Positions 31,405-39,397 of a DNA stretch of 39,397 nucleotides are shown one piece after another. A model generated the notes under the pieces. The model had not been told where the DNA came from. It saw only the letters and a program-made list of their open reading frames with translations, and did no database searches. Both the position numbers and the translations under genes were made by a program. Source of the DNA: Deltaproteobacteria bacterium (GTDB taxonomy: Bacteria > Desulfobacterota > Dissulfuribacteria > Dissulfuribacterales > QOAL01); contig WGDC01000077.1 in the NCBI GenBank assembly GCA_015493475.1, positions 1 to 39,397 of the forward strand, in the 5' to 3' direction. Positions within the stretch are counted from its first letter, which is position 1. Each line of letters opens with the position of its first letter.

Positions 31405-34095
31405 ATGGACGTCGATGCAAAAAAGATTTCGTGTTTAGTGACCTTGGTACTTGTAATGTTGTTGCTTAATGGAGGGACGTCATCCTGGGCAGCACCAGGA
31501 TTTCAGATTCCTGGGATAGATATCGGGCAGTACATAAAACCAAATTTCCCGGTAATCAATCCGTCAATTCTTCCTGTAATTCTCCCGGTTACTGACGATG
31601 CCAAGGATGACAGGCTTCCATCCCTGAATAATGGCTACGCCTTCTGGTACAAGGGTGGTGATGGCATATACATGTGGGATACGAGCAAGGACGTATCCAC
31701 TGCCCAAAAAGTTGTGAGCGATTCTGGGGTCCGTTCCTTGTCTTCATACGGTAAAAAGGTTGCGTACTGGTCCCATATGGATAAAATCATCGATCCCGGC
31801 GGCGGGATACCTCCAATTCATTTTGTAATTGACACTGTCAACCTGTGGGATGGACACACGACAAAAGAGGTGGCGTTTGGCATAGAACCGTCCCTTTACG
31901 GCAATAAAGTAGCTTATGCCCACTATGACGGTTCCGATTACGAAATCGTCGTAAGCGATGGGAGCGCCGAGGCCGTTACCAATAACCACTTTAATGACTC
32001 TTCTCCATCCCTTTACGGAGACAAAGTGGCGTGGCACGCCTGGGACGGGCATGATTACGAGATCTATTACGGAAACGCCTCACATTATTACCAACTTACA
32101 AGCAACGGATATAATGACAAATTTCCAAGCTTCTATGATGGCAAGATAGCGTGGCAGGGCTGGGATGGCCACGATTGGGAGATTTACTACTATGACGGCA
32201 CACATGTGATTCAGGTTACGAACAACAAGTATAACGACCTTTATCCGTCTCTCTATGATGGCAAGATAGCGTGGCAGGGCTGGGATGGCCACGATTGGGA
32301 GATTTACTACTATGACAGCAAGAAGAACACCATATCACGTGTCACGAACAATCAAGTGCATGATATTCAGCCGTCCCTTTATAATGGAGCAATCTTGTGG
32401 CGCTCCAAGGTGGGAAGTGATTATGACATTATGTATTGTGCCTTTGATATCCCTCAAAAACCCACTGTATCAACGCTTCCGGCCCAGAATATCACCCAGA
32501 CAAGCGGAAAGATTCGCGGTGCTGTGAATCCGAACGGCCAGGCGACAACCTATTATTTTGAGTGGGGGACTTCCACGAGCTACGGTCATGAAACGGCTCA
32601 CAGGGACGCAGGGTCATTTGTCAAGACCCTGAACGTGGATGAGACCATTGCAAACCTCACCCCTGGCACCACATACCACTATAGGCTTGTTGCCCAAAAC
32701 CCGTCCGGAACTTCCCACGGCTCTGACAGGACCTTTACAACCACATCCATCGCAGTGGCTCTGCCAACGGCAGCAACCGGTTCCGCATCAGGTGTTACTG
32801 AAAACACGTCTGTATTGAGTGGTACCGTAAATCCGCAGGGTGCTGAAACGAGGTTCCGCTTTGAATATGGAACAGATACGAGCTACGGTTCGGTAACGCC
32901 GTGGTTTGCCGGTGGTAACGGCACATCTGACATGGCCGTGAACGCAAGCATAACTGGTCTTACACCATCCACGACCTATCATTTCAGGATAGTGGCCAGG
33001 AACTCTGCCGGAACCGTCACTGGAAACGATGCAACCTTTACGACCACATCCATCGCAGTGGCCCTGCCAACGGCGACAACTGGGTCCGCTTCAAGTGTAA
33101 CCGAAACCACGGCTGTGTTGAGCGGCACCGTAAATCCGCAGGGTGCTGAAACGAGATATCGTTTTGAGTATGGGCCAGACACCAGTTACGGTTCGGCAAC
33201 TCCTTGGTTTGCCGGTGGTAACGGCACATCTGACATGGCCGTGAACGCAAGCATAATTGGTCTTGACCCGTCAACCACTTATCACTTTAGGATAGTGGCT
33301 CAGAACTCTGCCGGATCGGTCAAGGGAAACGATGCAACCTTTACAACCAGTGCCCAAGCTAATCCCATGACGGATACTAGAGAGCGTTTTACAGGCTGGT
33401 GGTATAACAGCACCCAGCAGGGTACAGGACTGGCCGTGGCCATCCAGGATAACAACAAGGTATTTCTCGCCTGGTTCGTCTATGACGCGCAAGGCAGGAC
33501 CACCTGGTATGCCTCCGGGGGCAGCATGGCAAATGCAAATACCTACGTTGGCGAGCTAAGGAAGTGGACAGGCTGGGCCTGGGGGACAGAGCCTTACTCA
33601 ATGCCTATGAGCGAAGTGGCAGGATCCGTTACACTGGTATTTAATAAGGGCAGTAACGATTCTATAAGCTTTACTGCAACCGTGGGTGGCACTGTGGTAA
33701 CAAACAACTATACTGCCTTTATGAAGGACTTTGCTCCAGGAAATAAAGATTCCAGAAATTTTACGGGATGGTGGTATGATCCAAATTACAACGGCATGGG
33801 TTTTTACCTTGATGCCCACGGTGGTAAGATGGCCATGGTATGGTACAATTACCGTGACGATCACAGCCCACGCTGGTGGACCTCCACAGGGGCCTTTGCA
33901 GACGGTTCTGCCACCTATTCAGGGGCACTGGATGGATGGATGAACGGCCAGTGTGTTGGATGCACATTTACTGCACCACCTCAAAGGATACCAGGGCAGG
34001 GTGGGACCGTAACCATCAACTTTACGGATGCAGATCATGCAACAATGACAGTAGGGTCAACAACCGTTCACTTGCAGAGGTTTCTGATCCCGTAA
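31405..34095 (+). CDS. secreted modular protein: beta-propeller, FN3-like repeats, two GWWY domains
   Basis: This 896-residue exported protein has a signal peptide at residues 1 to about 30 (hydrophobic LVTLVLVMLLLNG, ending SWAA). Residues about 60-345 contain TolB/WD-like propeller repeats built on KIAWQGWDGHDWEIYYYD. Residues about 350-650 hold three fibronectin-type-III-like modules of about 100 residues (VNPQGAETRYRFEYGPDTSYG, GLTPSTTYHFRIVA). Residues about 655-775 and 779-896 are two copies of a domain starting FTGWWYNSTQQGTG / FTGWWYDPNYNGMG, a type I know from other secreted proteobacterial proteins. No anchor, LPxTG or autotransporter barrel is visible. Such architecture suits adhesion, carbohydrate binding or envelope interaction. 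ATG 31405 has AGGAGG upstream and a strong terminator follows, so it may be monocistronic. Confidence 0.8.
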   Translation: MDVDAKKISCLVTLVLVMLLLNGGTSSWAAPGFQIPGIDIGQYIKPNFPVINPSILPVILPVTDDAKDDRLPSLNNGYAFWYKGGDGIYMWDTSKDVSTAQKVVSDSGVRSLSSYGKKVAYWSHMDKIIDPGGGIPPIHFVIDTVNLWDGHTTKEVAFGIEPSLYGNKVAYAHYDGSDYEIVVSDGSAEAVTNNHFNDSSPSLYGDKVAWHAWDGHDYEIYYGNASHYYQLTSNGYNDKFPSFYDGKIAWQGWDGHDWEIYYYDGTHVIQVTNNKYNDLYPSLYDGKIAWQGWDGHDWEIYYYDSKKNTISRVTNNQVHDIQPSLYNGAILWRSKVGSDYDIMYCAFDIPQKPTVSTLPAQNITQTSGKIRGAVNPNGQATTYYFEWGTSTSYGHETAHRDAGSFVKTLNVDETIANLTPGTTYHYRLVAQNPSGTSHGSDRTFTTTSIAVALPTAATGSASGVTENTSVLSGTVNPQGAETRFRFEYGTDTSYGSVTPWFAGGNGTSDMAVNASITGLTPSTTYHFRIVARNSAGTVTGNDATFTTTSIAVALPTATTGSASSVTETTAVLSGTVNPQGAETRYRFEYGPDTSYGSATPWFAGGNGTSDMAVNASIIGLDPSTTYHFRIVAQNSAGSVKGNDATFTTSAQANPMTDTRERFTGWWYNSTQQGTGLAVAIQDNNKVFLAWFVYDAQGRTTWYASGGSMANANTYVGELRKWTGWAWGTEPYSMPMSEVAGSVTLVFNKGSNDSISFTATVGGTVVTNNYTAFMKDFAPGNKDSRNFTGWWYDPNYNGMGFYLDAHGGKMAMVWYNYRDDHSPRWWTSTGAFADGSATYSGALDGWMNGQCVGCTFTAPPQRIPGQGGTVTINFTDADHATMTVGSTTVHLQRFLIP
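32132..32316 (+). repeat. exact 65-base direct repeat inside the propeller region
   Basis: Bases 32132-32196 and 32252-32316 are identical over 65 positions and are spaced by 120 bases (40 codons), one propeller repeat. Identity at third codon positions points to recent duplication or gene conversion. Confidence 0.9.
32741..33346 (+). repeat. 303-base tandem repeat encoding FN3-like modules
   Basis: Two consecutive units with a 303-base (101-codon) period encode the second and third FN3-like modules. They share long identical patches, for example 52 bases at 32902-32953 and 33205-33256, while other parts have diverged. This indicates internal duplication with partial later change. Confidence 0.85.
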
Positions 34096-34122
34096 TCTCT
34101 CAGAAAAGGCATAAACAAGATG

Positions 34123-34152
34123 AAAAAGGCAGGGATAGTACCTGCCTTTTTT
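34123..34152 (+). terminator. intrinsic terminator after the secreted modular protein
   Basis: AAAAAGGCAGG (34123-34133) pairs perfectly with CCTGCCTTTTT (34141-34151) around a seven-base loop and ends in a run of six T. It lies 28 bases after the stop codon at 34095. Because of the A and T flanks it may also work in the reverse direction. Confidence 0.92.
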
Positions 34153-34473
34153 GTTTCTCGCCGGCTTCGCTTTGTTGACAAGGAATTGTCCCGATAATAG
34201 ACTATACCTTTAATCGACTTGAAGAAACCGTTCCAAAGGGAATATTCAGCTTGAGCAAGAGTCATAGGGGAAGGGAGTGGTACAACCTGTTACCGTTAGC
34301 CTCTTTTGTGCCTATCTTTGTTCAGTCAGGTATCTAATCTTCCGTGTGTCAGTTTACACGATGCTGCTTCTGTCAAGAATAGAGGTTTTTTCAATATTTC
34401 CCCGGGCATGGTTTCCCCATGTGTAATATTTGGTGAAGGAAAAATTTCTGTTTATGTCTTTTGGGGGTTGGTA
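34153..34473 (+). other. intergenic region between terminator and RND adaptor gene
   Basis: These 321 bases hold a candidate promoter and a palindrome near 34175-34203 and otherwise no feature I can name. An in-frame extension of the adaptor gene is open from 34306, but it lacks a ribosome binding site and its residues do not look like an adaptor N-terminus. Confidence 0.6.
34175..34203 (+). promoter_or_regulatory. candidate promoter and overlapping palindromic operator of the RND operon
   Basis: TTGACA at 34175-34180 is followed after 17 bases by TAGACT at 34198-34203 (four of six consensus -10 bases). The inverted repeat GACAA-GGAA-TTGTC at 34177-34190 overlaps the -35, a position where a repressor would block transcription. 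Efflux operons are often controlled this way, but no regulator gene is adjacent. The leader to the ATG at 34474 would be about 265 bases. Confidence 0.4.
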
Positions 34474-35589
34474 ATGGTTGAAGTGACATATCGAAATGGC
34501 TCAAATTTATTGTGTCTATCCAATTGCAAAGCATTTTTTTTAATAGGTGTCGTTACGCTTTTTGTCCTTTGCTCCTGCGGAGAGAAGGAGCCTGTGAAAA
34601 AGCCAGAGGTGGTAAGGCCCGTAAAGATTCTGACAGTAAAGGACACCTCCGAGATTCTCACCCACGGTTTTCCAGGGGTTGTACGGGCAAGCCGGAGGGC
34701 CATACTGTCTTTTGAGGTCTCAGGTCCCCTGGTTGAGCTGCCAGTGGAAGAGGGACAGTTCGTGAAAGAAGGGGATCTTATTGCCGAGATAGATAAACGG
34801 GATTTTCTAACTGCAGTAAGACAGGCCCTTGCGCGCTACCGGGAGGCAGAGCAGCAGTTCAGGCGTTACCAGGAACTTTACGCCAAGAAACAGGTTTCAA
34901 AGGCCGACTTTGACAAGTATCTCGCTGCAAGGGATGTGGCCAAGGCAAAACTGGAGGATGCCAAGAATGCCCTTTGCGATACCACCTTGACGGCCCCCTT
35001 CGACGGACTCATCGCAAAGAGATACGTTGAAAACTACTACAAGGTCAAGGCCAAGGAGCCCATAGTATTTCTCCAGGATATTTCCAAGATAGAAATAGTG
35101 GTAAATGTTCCTGAGCTTGTAATGGCCGCCATAAGGGAAAGGAGTGCTGGAAAGTCCTTTGCCACCTTTCAGGCCATTCCCGGGAAGAAGTTCCCCCTTG
35201 CCGTCAAGGAATATTCCACCCAGGCAGACCCCGCTACCCAGACCTATGAGGTAGTATTCCAAATGGATCAGCCAAAAGAGGCTGATATACTTCCTGGGAT
35301 GACTGCCACGGTACTTGCGGAATTCAAGAATTCCAAGGGCGCAAACATTATCGTTCCTGCCCTGGCCGTCCTTGATGCACCTGGCAACAGGCCATACGTA
35401 TGGGTCCTGGATAAAAAGGCAGGGGTTGTGCACAAGCGCTTCGTTCAAATCGGAAGCCTGAAGGATTCTTGCTGCATTAAGATAATCTCCGGGCTCAAGC
35501 CTGGGGAGGCCATCGTGGTGGCTGGGGTGACAAAGCTTAGTGATGGCATGAAGGTAAGGCCCTGGGAGAAACAGCGAGAGGAAATCTGA
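34474..35589 (+). CDS. RND efflux periplasmic adaptor (membrane fusion lipoprotein)
   Basis: This HlyD/AcrA-type adaptor links an inner-membrane RND pump to an outer-membrane channel. Residues 1 to about 35 look like a lipoprotein signal with the lipobox LCSC, so the mature protein would be lipid-anchored and start CGEKEP. The lipoyl half-motifs (VSGPLVELPVEEGQFVKEGD and TLTAPFDGLIAKRYVENYY) flank a short coiled-coil hairpin (about 115-165), followed by beta-barrel and membrane-proximal domains (QADPATQTYEVVFQMD, ILPGMTATVLAEF). ATG 34474 gives 371 residues, with GGGGG upstream; the frame is open to 34306, but the signal peptide supports the shorter form. The pump gene follows by two bases. 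Confidence 0.9.
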   Translation: MVEVTYRNGSNLLCLSNCKAFFLIGVVTLFVLCSCGEKEPVKKPEVVRPVKILTVKDTSEILTHGFPGVVRASRRAILSFEVSGPLVELPVEEGQFVKEGDLIAEIDKRDFLTAVRQALARYREAEQQFRRYQELYAKKQVSKADFDKYLAARDVAKAKLEDAKNALCDTTLTAPFDGLIAKRYVENYYKVKAKEPIVFLQDISKIEIVVNVPELVMAAIRERSAGKSFATFQAIPGKKFPLAVKEYSTQADPATQTYEVVFQMDQPKEADILPGMTATVLAEFKNSKGANIIVPALAVLDAPGNRPYVWVLDKKAGVVHKRFVQIGSLKDSCCIKIISGLKPGEAIVVAGVTKLSDGMKVRPWEKQREEI

Positions 35590-35591
35590 GC

Positions 35592-38500
35592 ATGAACATT
35601 GCCGAATTTGCCATAAAGAAGAATGTCATCACGTGGACACTCACAGTGGTCATGCTCTTTCTCGGATATTTTGCCTACAAGGGATTGCCACGCCTTGAGG
35701 ATCCAGAATTTGCCATCAAGGAGGCAGTGATTCTTACCCCCTATCCAGGTGCATCTCCCGAGGAGGTCCAGGGGGAAGTCACAGAGGTTATAGAAAAGGC
35801 CTGCCAGGAGATGGGGCAGCTTAAAAGGGTGGTGTCTTACTCAAGCCGCGGCATGTCCCTGGTGCATGTGTACATAAAGGACAAATACAGAAAGAACGAC
35901 CTTCCCCAGGTGTGGGATGAACTTAGAAGGCGCATGGCAGATCATCAGGGTGAGCTTCCTCCTGGTGCCGGGCCCATTACGGTAAATGACGCCTTTGGTG
36001 ACGTATTTGGTGTCTATTTCGCCCTGGTGGGGGATGGATACACCTTCGCGGAGCTCAAGGAGGTGGCGGACCTCCTGCAGCGAGAGCTTCTTGTTGTTAA
36101 GGATGTAAAGAAGGTCGAGCTTTTCGGTGTCCGTCCAGAGGCCGTTTACGTGCAAATGTCCCGGTCCAAGATGGCTGCCCTTGGGATCACGAGGCAGCAG
36201 ATCTTTGATGCCTTGAGGGCCAAGAATCTCGCAGTGGACTCGGGACGCATCAGGTTTGGCACCCAGTACCTGGCCATAAATCCCACCGGTGAGTTCAAGT
36301 CGGAAAAGGATTTTGGAAATCTCTTTATCGCCTCTAAAAAGGGCCGACTCATTTATCTAAAGGACGTAGCCACCATAAAACGAGGCTACGTGGAGCCTCC
36401 CAGCAAGATACTGAGGGTAAATGGCAAGGAGGGCATCGGTATTGCCATATCCACGGTGCTTGGCGGTAATGCCGTCACCATGGGCAATGCAGTGCTAAAA
36501 CGGTTGGAAGAGCTGAAGGGCCAGATACCTATTGGTATGGACCTTGTGGAAATAGCAATGCAGTCAAAGAGCGTGACCAAGGCAGTAAACGGCTTTGTCA
36601 CCAATCTGCTTGAGTCCGTGGCCATTGTAATAGTGGTCCTGGCCGTGTTCATGGGGGTTCGCTCGGGAATTATCATCGGCTTCATCCTCATCCTGACCAT
36701 TGCCGCAACCTTCGTGGTAATGGGTTACTACCACATAACCCTTGAACGCATTTCCCTTGGTGCCCTGATTATTGCCCTTGGTATGCTGGTGGATAACGCC
36801 ATAGTCGTGGTGGATGGCATGAAGGTAAAGATGCAGCAGGGCATGGACGGCCTTCAGGCGGCCAAGGAGGTTGTAGGTCAAAACGCCATGCCCCTTCTTG
36901 CGGCAACTGCCGTTGCCATTATGGCCTTTGCATCCATTGGTGGCATGTCGAATTCAACGGGTGAGTATTGCCAGTCCCTCTACTATGTGATTCTCATCTC
37001 CCTTTCCCTTTCATGGCTTACTGCCGTGACCACCACCCCCCTTGTGACAAAGAAGTTTGTTCTTGGCAAAAAAGACAAGGGCAGTGGTGGGGGCGAAGAG
37101 GCCTACGGAGGAAGGTTCTATGCCATTTACAGGAATCTTTTGAGGCTCGCCATCGGCCACAGGTGGGTAACCATAGGCATAGTGGTAGGTCTTTTTGCGC
37201 TTTCCGTGTACGGCTTTGGCTTTGTTAAGCAGCTCTTCTTTCCCGCTTCCACAAGGCCCCAGTTCATGGTGGAGTGTTTCTTCAGGGAAGGCATTCACAT
37301 AGATGAGACAGCCCGCCAGGTAAAAAAGATAGAAGAATATCTCATGAAGCAGGAAGGGATCACCCAGGTGGCCTCTGCCATAGGGGGAGGTCATCCGCGT
37401 TTTCTCCTGACCTACGGGGTCCCAGTGGAGGCGGCCAACCAGTATTCAAGCATTCTTGTCTCTGTGGATGACTACAAAAAGATAGATGAGATGCAGCCGA
37501 GGTTTCAAAAGGATCTGGAGGCCATGTTCCCTGATGCTGTCATAAACGTGAAAAAATTCAATCTCGGCCCTGCAAACGGAGGAAAGATACAGCTTAGGAT
37601 CTACGGAGACGATCCGGAGGAGCTGAGGGCCCTTGCCCACAAGGCCGTAAAGATAATGCGGCAGGAAAACGCCAAGGCTGTTAGGACAGAATGGGGAGAA
37701 AAGGTGAAGGTGCCGGTGCCTGTTATTGCCGAGGACAGGGCCATGGCCCTTGGAATTACCCGGCCCATGGTCGCCCAGGCAATAGAGGCCAACTTTTCCG
37801 GAAAGAAAGTGGGTGTTTACCGGGAGGGAGTGAACCTTCTTCCCATAATCGCCAGGGCCCCTGAAAAGGAGCGGGATGCCATAGAGGATCTCAGCGAGAT
37901 ACAGCTTTTCAGCCCCATGGCAGGAAAATATGTGCCCATACTCCAGGTCCTTAACGGCATTGAGACCAGGTGGGAAAACGCCAGGGTCTCCAGGTGGCAC
38001 CGGAGGCAGATGATAAAGATACACGCAGACCCGCGGCAGGAACTTCCAGCCGAGCTCATGGCACGGGTTAAGCCAAGGATAGAGCAGGCCCTGGGTGTTG
38101 ATCTTGCCGCATACAGGGGCAAGCCCCTTGAAAAGGGTGAGAAGTGGACTGCCTCAACCATTCCCATTAAGTATGACGATATAATTCCCCTGAAGGGCAG
38201 GCCAGGCTACTCAATTGCCTGGGGAGGGGAGCTTGAGGACTCTTCAGACTCACAGAAACAGCTTGCTGCGAACATCCCCATCTATTTTGGTATGATGGTG
38301 CTCATTGTAATCTGCATGTTTAATGCATTCAGGCAGCCATTAATAATCTGGCTCACCGTACCCCTTGCCCTCATAGGTGTAACTGCAGGCCTCCTGCTAC
38401 TTCACCAGCCCTTTGGTTTCATGGCGCTTTTGGGGCTCATGAGCCTTTCCGGAATGCTCATCAAGAATGCCCTTGTCCTTATAGACCAGATAGACATAAA

Positions 38501-38729
38501 CGTGCGTTCCGGCATGAAGGGGATGGAGGCCATCATTGAGTCGGGGGTTTCCAGGATGCAGCCCGTTATGATGGCCGCCCTTACCACCATGATGGGCATG
38601 ATTCCCCTCTTTAAGGACGCCTTTTTCGTGTCCATGGCAGTTACCATCGTCTTTGGCCTTGGCTTTGCCACAGTACTTACCCTGGTGTTTGTTCCGGTTC
38701 TTTACGCAACCTTTTTCAAGATAAGATGA
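35592..38729 (+). CDS. RND-family efflux transporter (AcrB/HAE1-like inner-membrane pump)
   Basis: This 1045-residue proton-driven RND pump is of normal length. It shows the first transmembrane helix near residues 10-30, a large periplasmic porter domain (LEDPEFAIKEAVILTPYPGASPEEV), a transmembrane block with GALIIALGMLVDNAIVVVDG, which carries the Asp of proton relay region TM4, a second periplasmic domain, and a C-terminal block with LLGLMSLSGMLIKNALVLIDQ. The substrate cannot be predicted, but LEDPEFAIK and a short cytoplasmic tail place it in the multidrug/HAE1 group rather than heavy-metal CusA. It is co-transcribed with the adaptor upstream. Its stop overlaps the start of the next gene (ATGA). 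Confidence 0.93.
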   Translation: MNIAEFAIKKNVITWTLTVVMLFLGYFAYKGLPRLEDPEFAIKEAVILTPYPGASPEEVQGEVTEVIEKACQEMGQLKRVVSYSSRGMSLVHVYIKDKYRKNDLPQVWDELRRRMADHQGELPPGAGPITVNDAFGDVFGVYFALVGDGYTFAELKEVADLLQRELLVVKDVKKVELFGVRPEAVYVQMSRSKMAALGITRQQIFDALRAKNLAVDSGRIRFGTQYLAINPTGEFKSEKDFGNLFIASKKGRLIYLKDVATIKRGYVEPPSKILRVNGKEGIGIAISTVLGGNAVTMGNAVLKRLEELKGQIPIGMDLVEIAMQSKSVTKAVNGFVTNLLESVAIVIVVLAVFMGVRSGIIIGFILILTIAATFVVMGYYHITLERISLGALIIALGMLVDNAIVVVDGMKVKMQQGMDGLQAAKEVVGQNAMPLLAATAVAIMAFASIGGMSNSTGEYCQSLYYVILISLSLSWLTAVTTTPLVTKKFVLGKKDKGSGGGEEAYGGRFYAIYRNLLRLAIGHRWVTIGIVVGLFALSVYGFGFVKQLFFPASTRPQFMVECFFREGIHIDETARQVKKIEEYLMKQEGITQVASAIGGGHPRFLLTYGVPVEAANQYSSILVSVDDYKKIDEMQPRFQKDLEAMFPDAVINVKKFNLGPANGGKIQLRIYGDDPEELRALAHKAVKIMRQENAKAVRTEWGEKVKVPVPVIAEDRAMALGITRPMVAQAIEANFSGKKVGVYREGVNLLPIIARAPEKERDAIEDLSEIQLFSPMAGKYVPILQVLNGIETRWENARVSRWHRRQMIKIHADPRQELPAELMARVKPRIEQALGVDLAAYRGKPLEKGEKWTASTIPIKYDDIIPLKGRPGYSIAWGGELEDSSDSQKQLAANIPIYFGMMVLIVICMFNAFRQPLIIWLTVPLALIGVTAGLLLLHQPFGFMALLGLMSLSGMLIKNALVLIDQIDINVRSGMKGMEAIIESGVSRMQPVMMAALTTMMGMIPLFKDAFFVSMAVTIVFGLGFATVLTLVFVPVLYATFFKIR

Positions 38730-39397
38730 GACCTGTGGAGTTTAAGATTATGTCCAGGTTATTGAAGATATCCATTCTACTTACGATATTTCTATTTTCT
38801 GCCTTGGCCTTTGCAGAAAACCCTTCCAAAAGGCAGTGCAACATCACCCTTGATAAGCCAAGGCTGGTCCGGGTGGGCTTTGTGACAGACGGCTCCACCG
38901 ACCAGGACAAGGCCCTTGTACGAATCTACAAAAGGCAGCTAAAAAGTACCCTGCCTCCCTACTACAAGGTGGTGTTTTCGCCAAAGTGGACTTTATCGGG
39001 CCGTGATTCAAGGGCGGATACAAAAAGGGCGCTTAAACGTCTTTTTTCACCTGGCGGGCCAGACGTGATATTTGCCCTGGGGGTGGTAGCCTCCACCCAG
39101 GCCCTTTCATTAAAGAGACTCCCCAAACCGGTTATTGCACCTTTTGTCTCCCGTTTTGTCCTGGAAAGGAGATTCAAGCTAACAGGAAACAAGAGAAAGA
39201 ATATCCCAAACTTTGTTTACCTCAATATGCTCTATTTCCTGGATGAGGACCTTTCAACCTTACAGGAGATCGCCCCCTTTAAGCGCTGCCTGGTCCTTTT
39301 TGATGAGCGGGAGCTGTCTTCCATGGAGTGGCTGAAGGAAAAGGTGAAGGAGTTTGGTAAGAAGCACGGACTTCAAATGGATGTCCTGGGGGCCGGC
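38726..39397 (+). CDS. periplasmic-binding-like protein, 3' end beyond the window
   Basis: This open frame starts at ATG 38726, overlapping the RND pump stop by four bases, and runs without a stop to the window end (224 codons visible). A signal peptide is evident (SILLTIFLFSALAFA, cleavage near residue 30); ATG 38750 is an alternative start. The mature part reads VRVGFVTDGSTDQDKALVRIYKRQL, then a predicted-binding block PDVIFALGVVAST, similar in pattern to ABC-type uncharacterised substrate-binding proteins (ABC_sub_bind). An outer-membrane TolC-type channel is missing from this efflux operon, so the unseen C-terminal part could be the channel domain. That is a hypothesis, and the visible part alone does not show it. 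Confidence 0.65.
   Translation, partial: MRPVEFKIMSRLLKISILLTIFLFSALAFAENPSKRQCNITLDKPRLVRVGFVTDGSTDQDKALVRIYKRQLKSTLPPYYKVVFSPKWTLSGRDSRADTKRALKRLFSPGGPDVIFALGVVASTQALSLKRLPKPVIAPFVSRFVLERRFKLTGNKRKNIPNFVYLNMLYFLDEDLSTLQEIAPFKRCLVLFDERELSSMEWLKEKVKEFGKKHGLQMDVLGAG

Overview
The window is a gene-dense chromosome segment of about 39.4 kb from an anaerobic Gram-negative bacterium, most likely a member of the Desulfobacterota (the former sulfate-reducing Deltaproteobacteria). This assignment is an inference from gene content. The pointers are two superoxide reductases, rubrerythrin, rubredoxin, a flavodiiron protein, a pentaheme c-type cytochrome, a selenocysteine-encoding UGA, a V4R-type sensor kinase and a DVU0298-like protein. 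RND/HlyD-family genes and an LpxL-type acyltransferase point to an outer membrane. No rRNA, tRNA, CRISPR array, insertion sequence or prophage was seen.

Layout. (1) 1-11.15 kb, plus strand, tightly packed and often overlapping: gatB, mtnA, a GAF-domain protein and an mreB paralogue. An envelope-glycan module follows (GT2 polyprenyl-phosphate glycosyltransferase, flippase-like protein, GT39 glycosyltransferase, PAP2 phosphatase), then a class II aldolase, rsmD and coaD. (2) 11.14-13.01 kb, minus strand: an AMMECR1-domain protein and a nucleotide-sugar dehydrogenase. (3) 13.26-19.95 kb, plus strand: an oxidative-stress island headed by a Fur/PerR-type regulator. It holds a five-cysteine winged-helix protein, rubrerythrin, a peroxiredoxin with an in-frame UGA at the peroxidatic position, a pentaheme cytochrome, a Tat-exported superoxide reductase, cytosolic desulfoferrodoxin, ferritin, rubredoxin, a flavodiiron protein and a protein with a C-terminal desulforedoxin-like Cys4 site. 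(4) 20.0-26.0 kb: a DVU0298-like protein, a possible 27-residue ORF, two moeA-type genes (the second fused to a periplasmic-binding-like domain), and nicotinamidase plus nicotinate phosphoribosyltransferase for NAD salvage. (5) 26.08-28.15 kb, minus strand: an enolase-superfamily epimerase-like enzyme and an LpxL-like acyltransferase. (6) 28.4-34.1 kb: a soluble hybrid histidine kinase and a large secreted modular repeat protein ending in a strong intrinsic terminator. (7) 34.2-39.4 kb: an RND efflux operon (adaptor lipoprotein and inner-membrane pump), then a periplasmic-binding-like gene cut by the window end.

The most notable system is region 3. In about 6 kb it holds enzymes for peroxide (rubrerythrin, Sec-peroxiredoxin), superoxide in the cytosol (desulfoferrodoxin) and apparently superoxide outside the inner membrane (Tat-superoxide reductase next to a pentaheme cytochrome). 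It also covers oxygen or NO (flavodiiron protein with rubredoxin) and free iron (ferritin). The UGA at 14825-14827 splits the peroxiredoxin under standard translation. It sits exactly where the peroxidatic Cys is expected, and a bacterial-SECIS-like hairpin lies at the right distance, so I annotate one selenoprotein.
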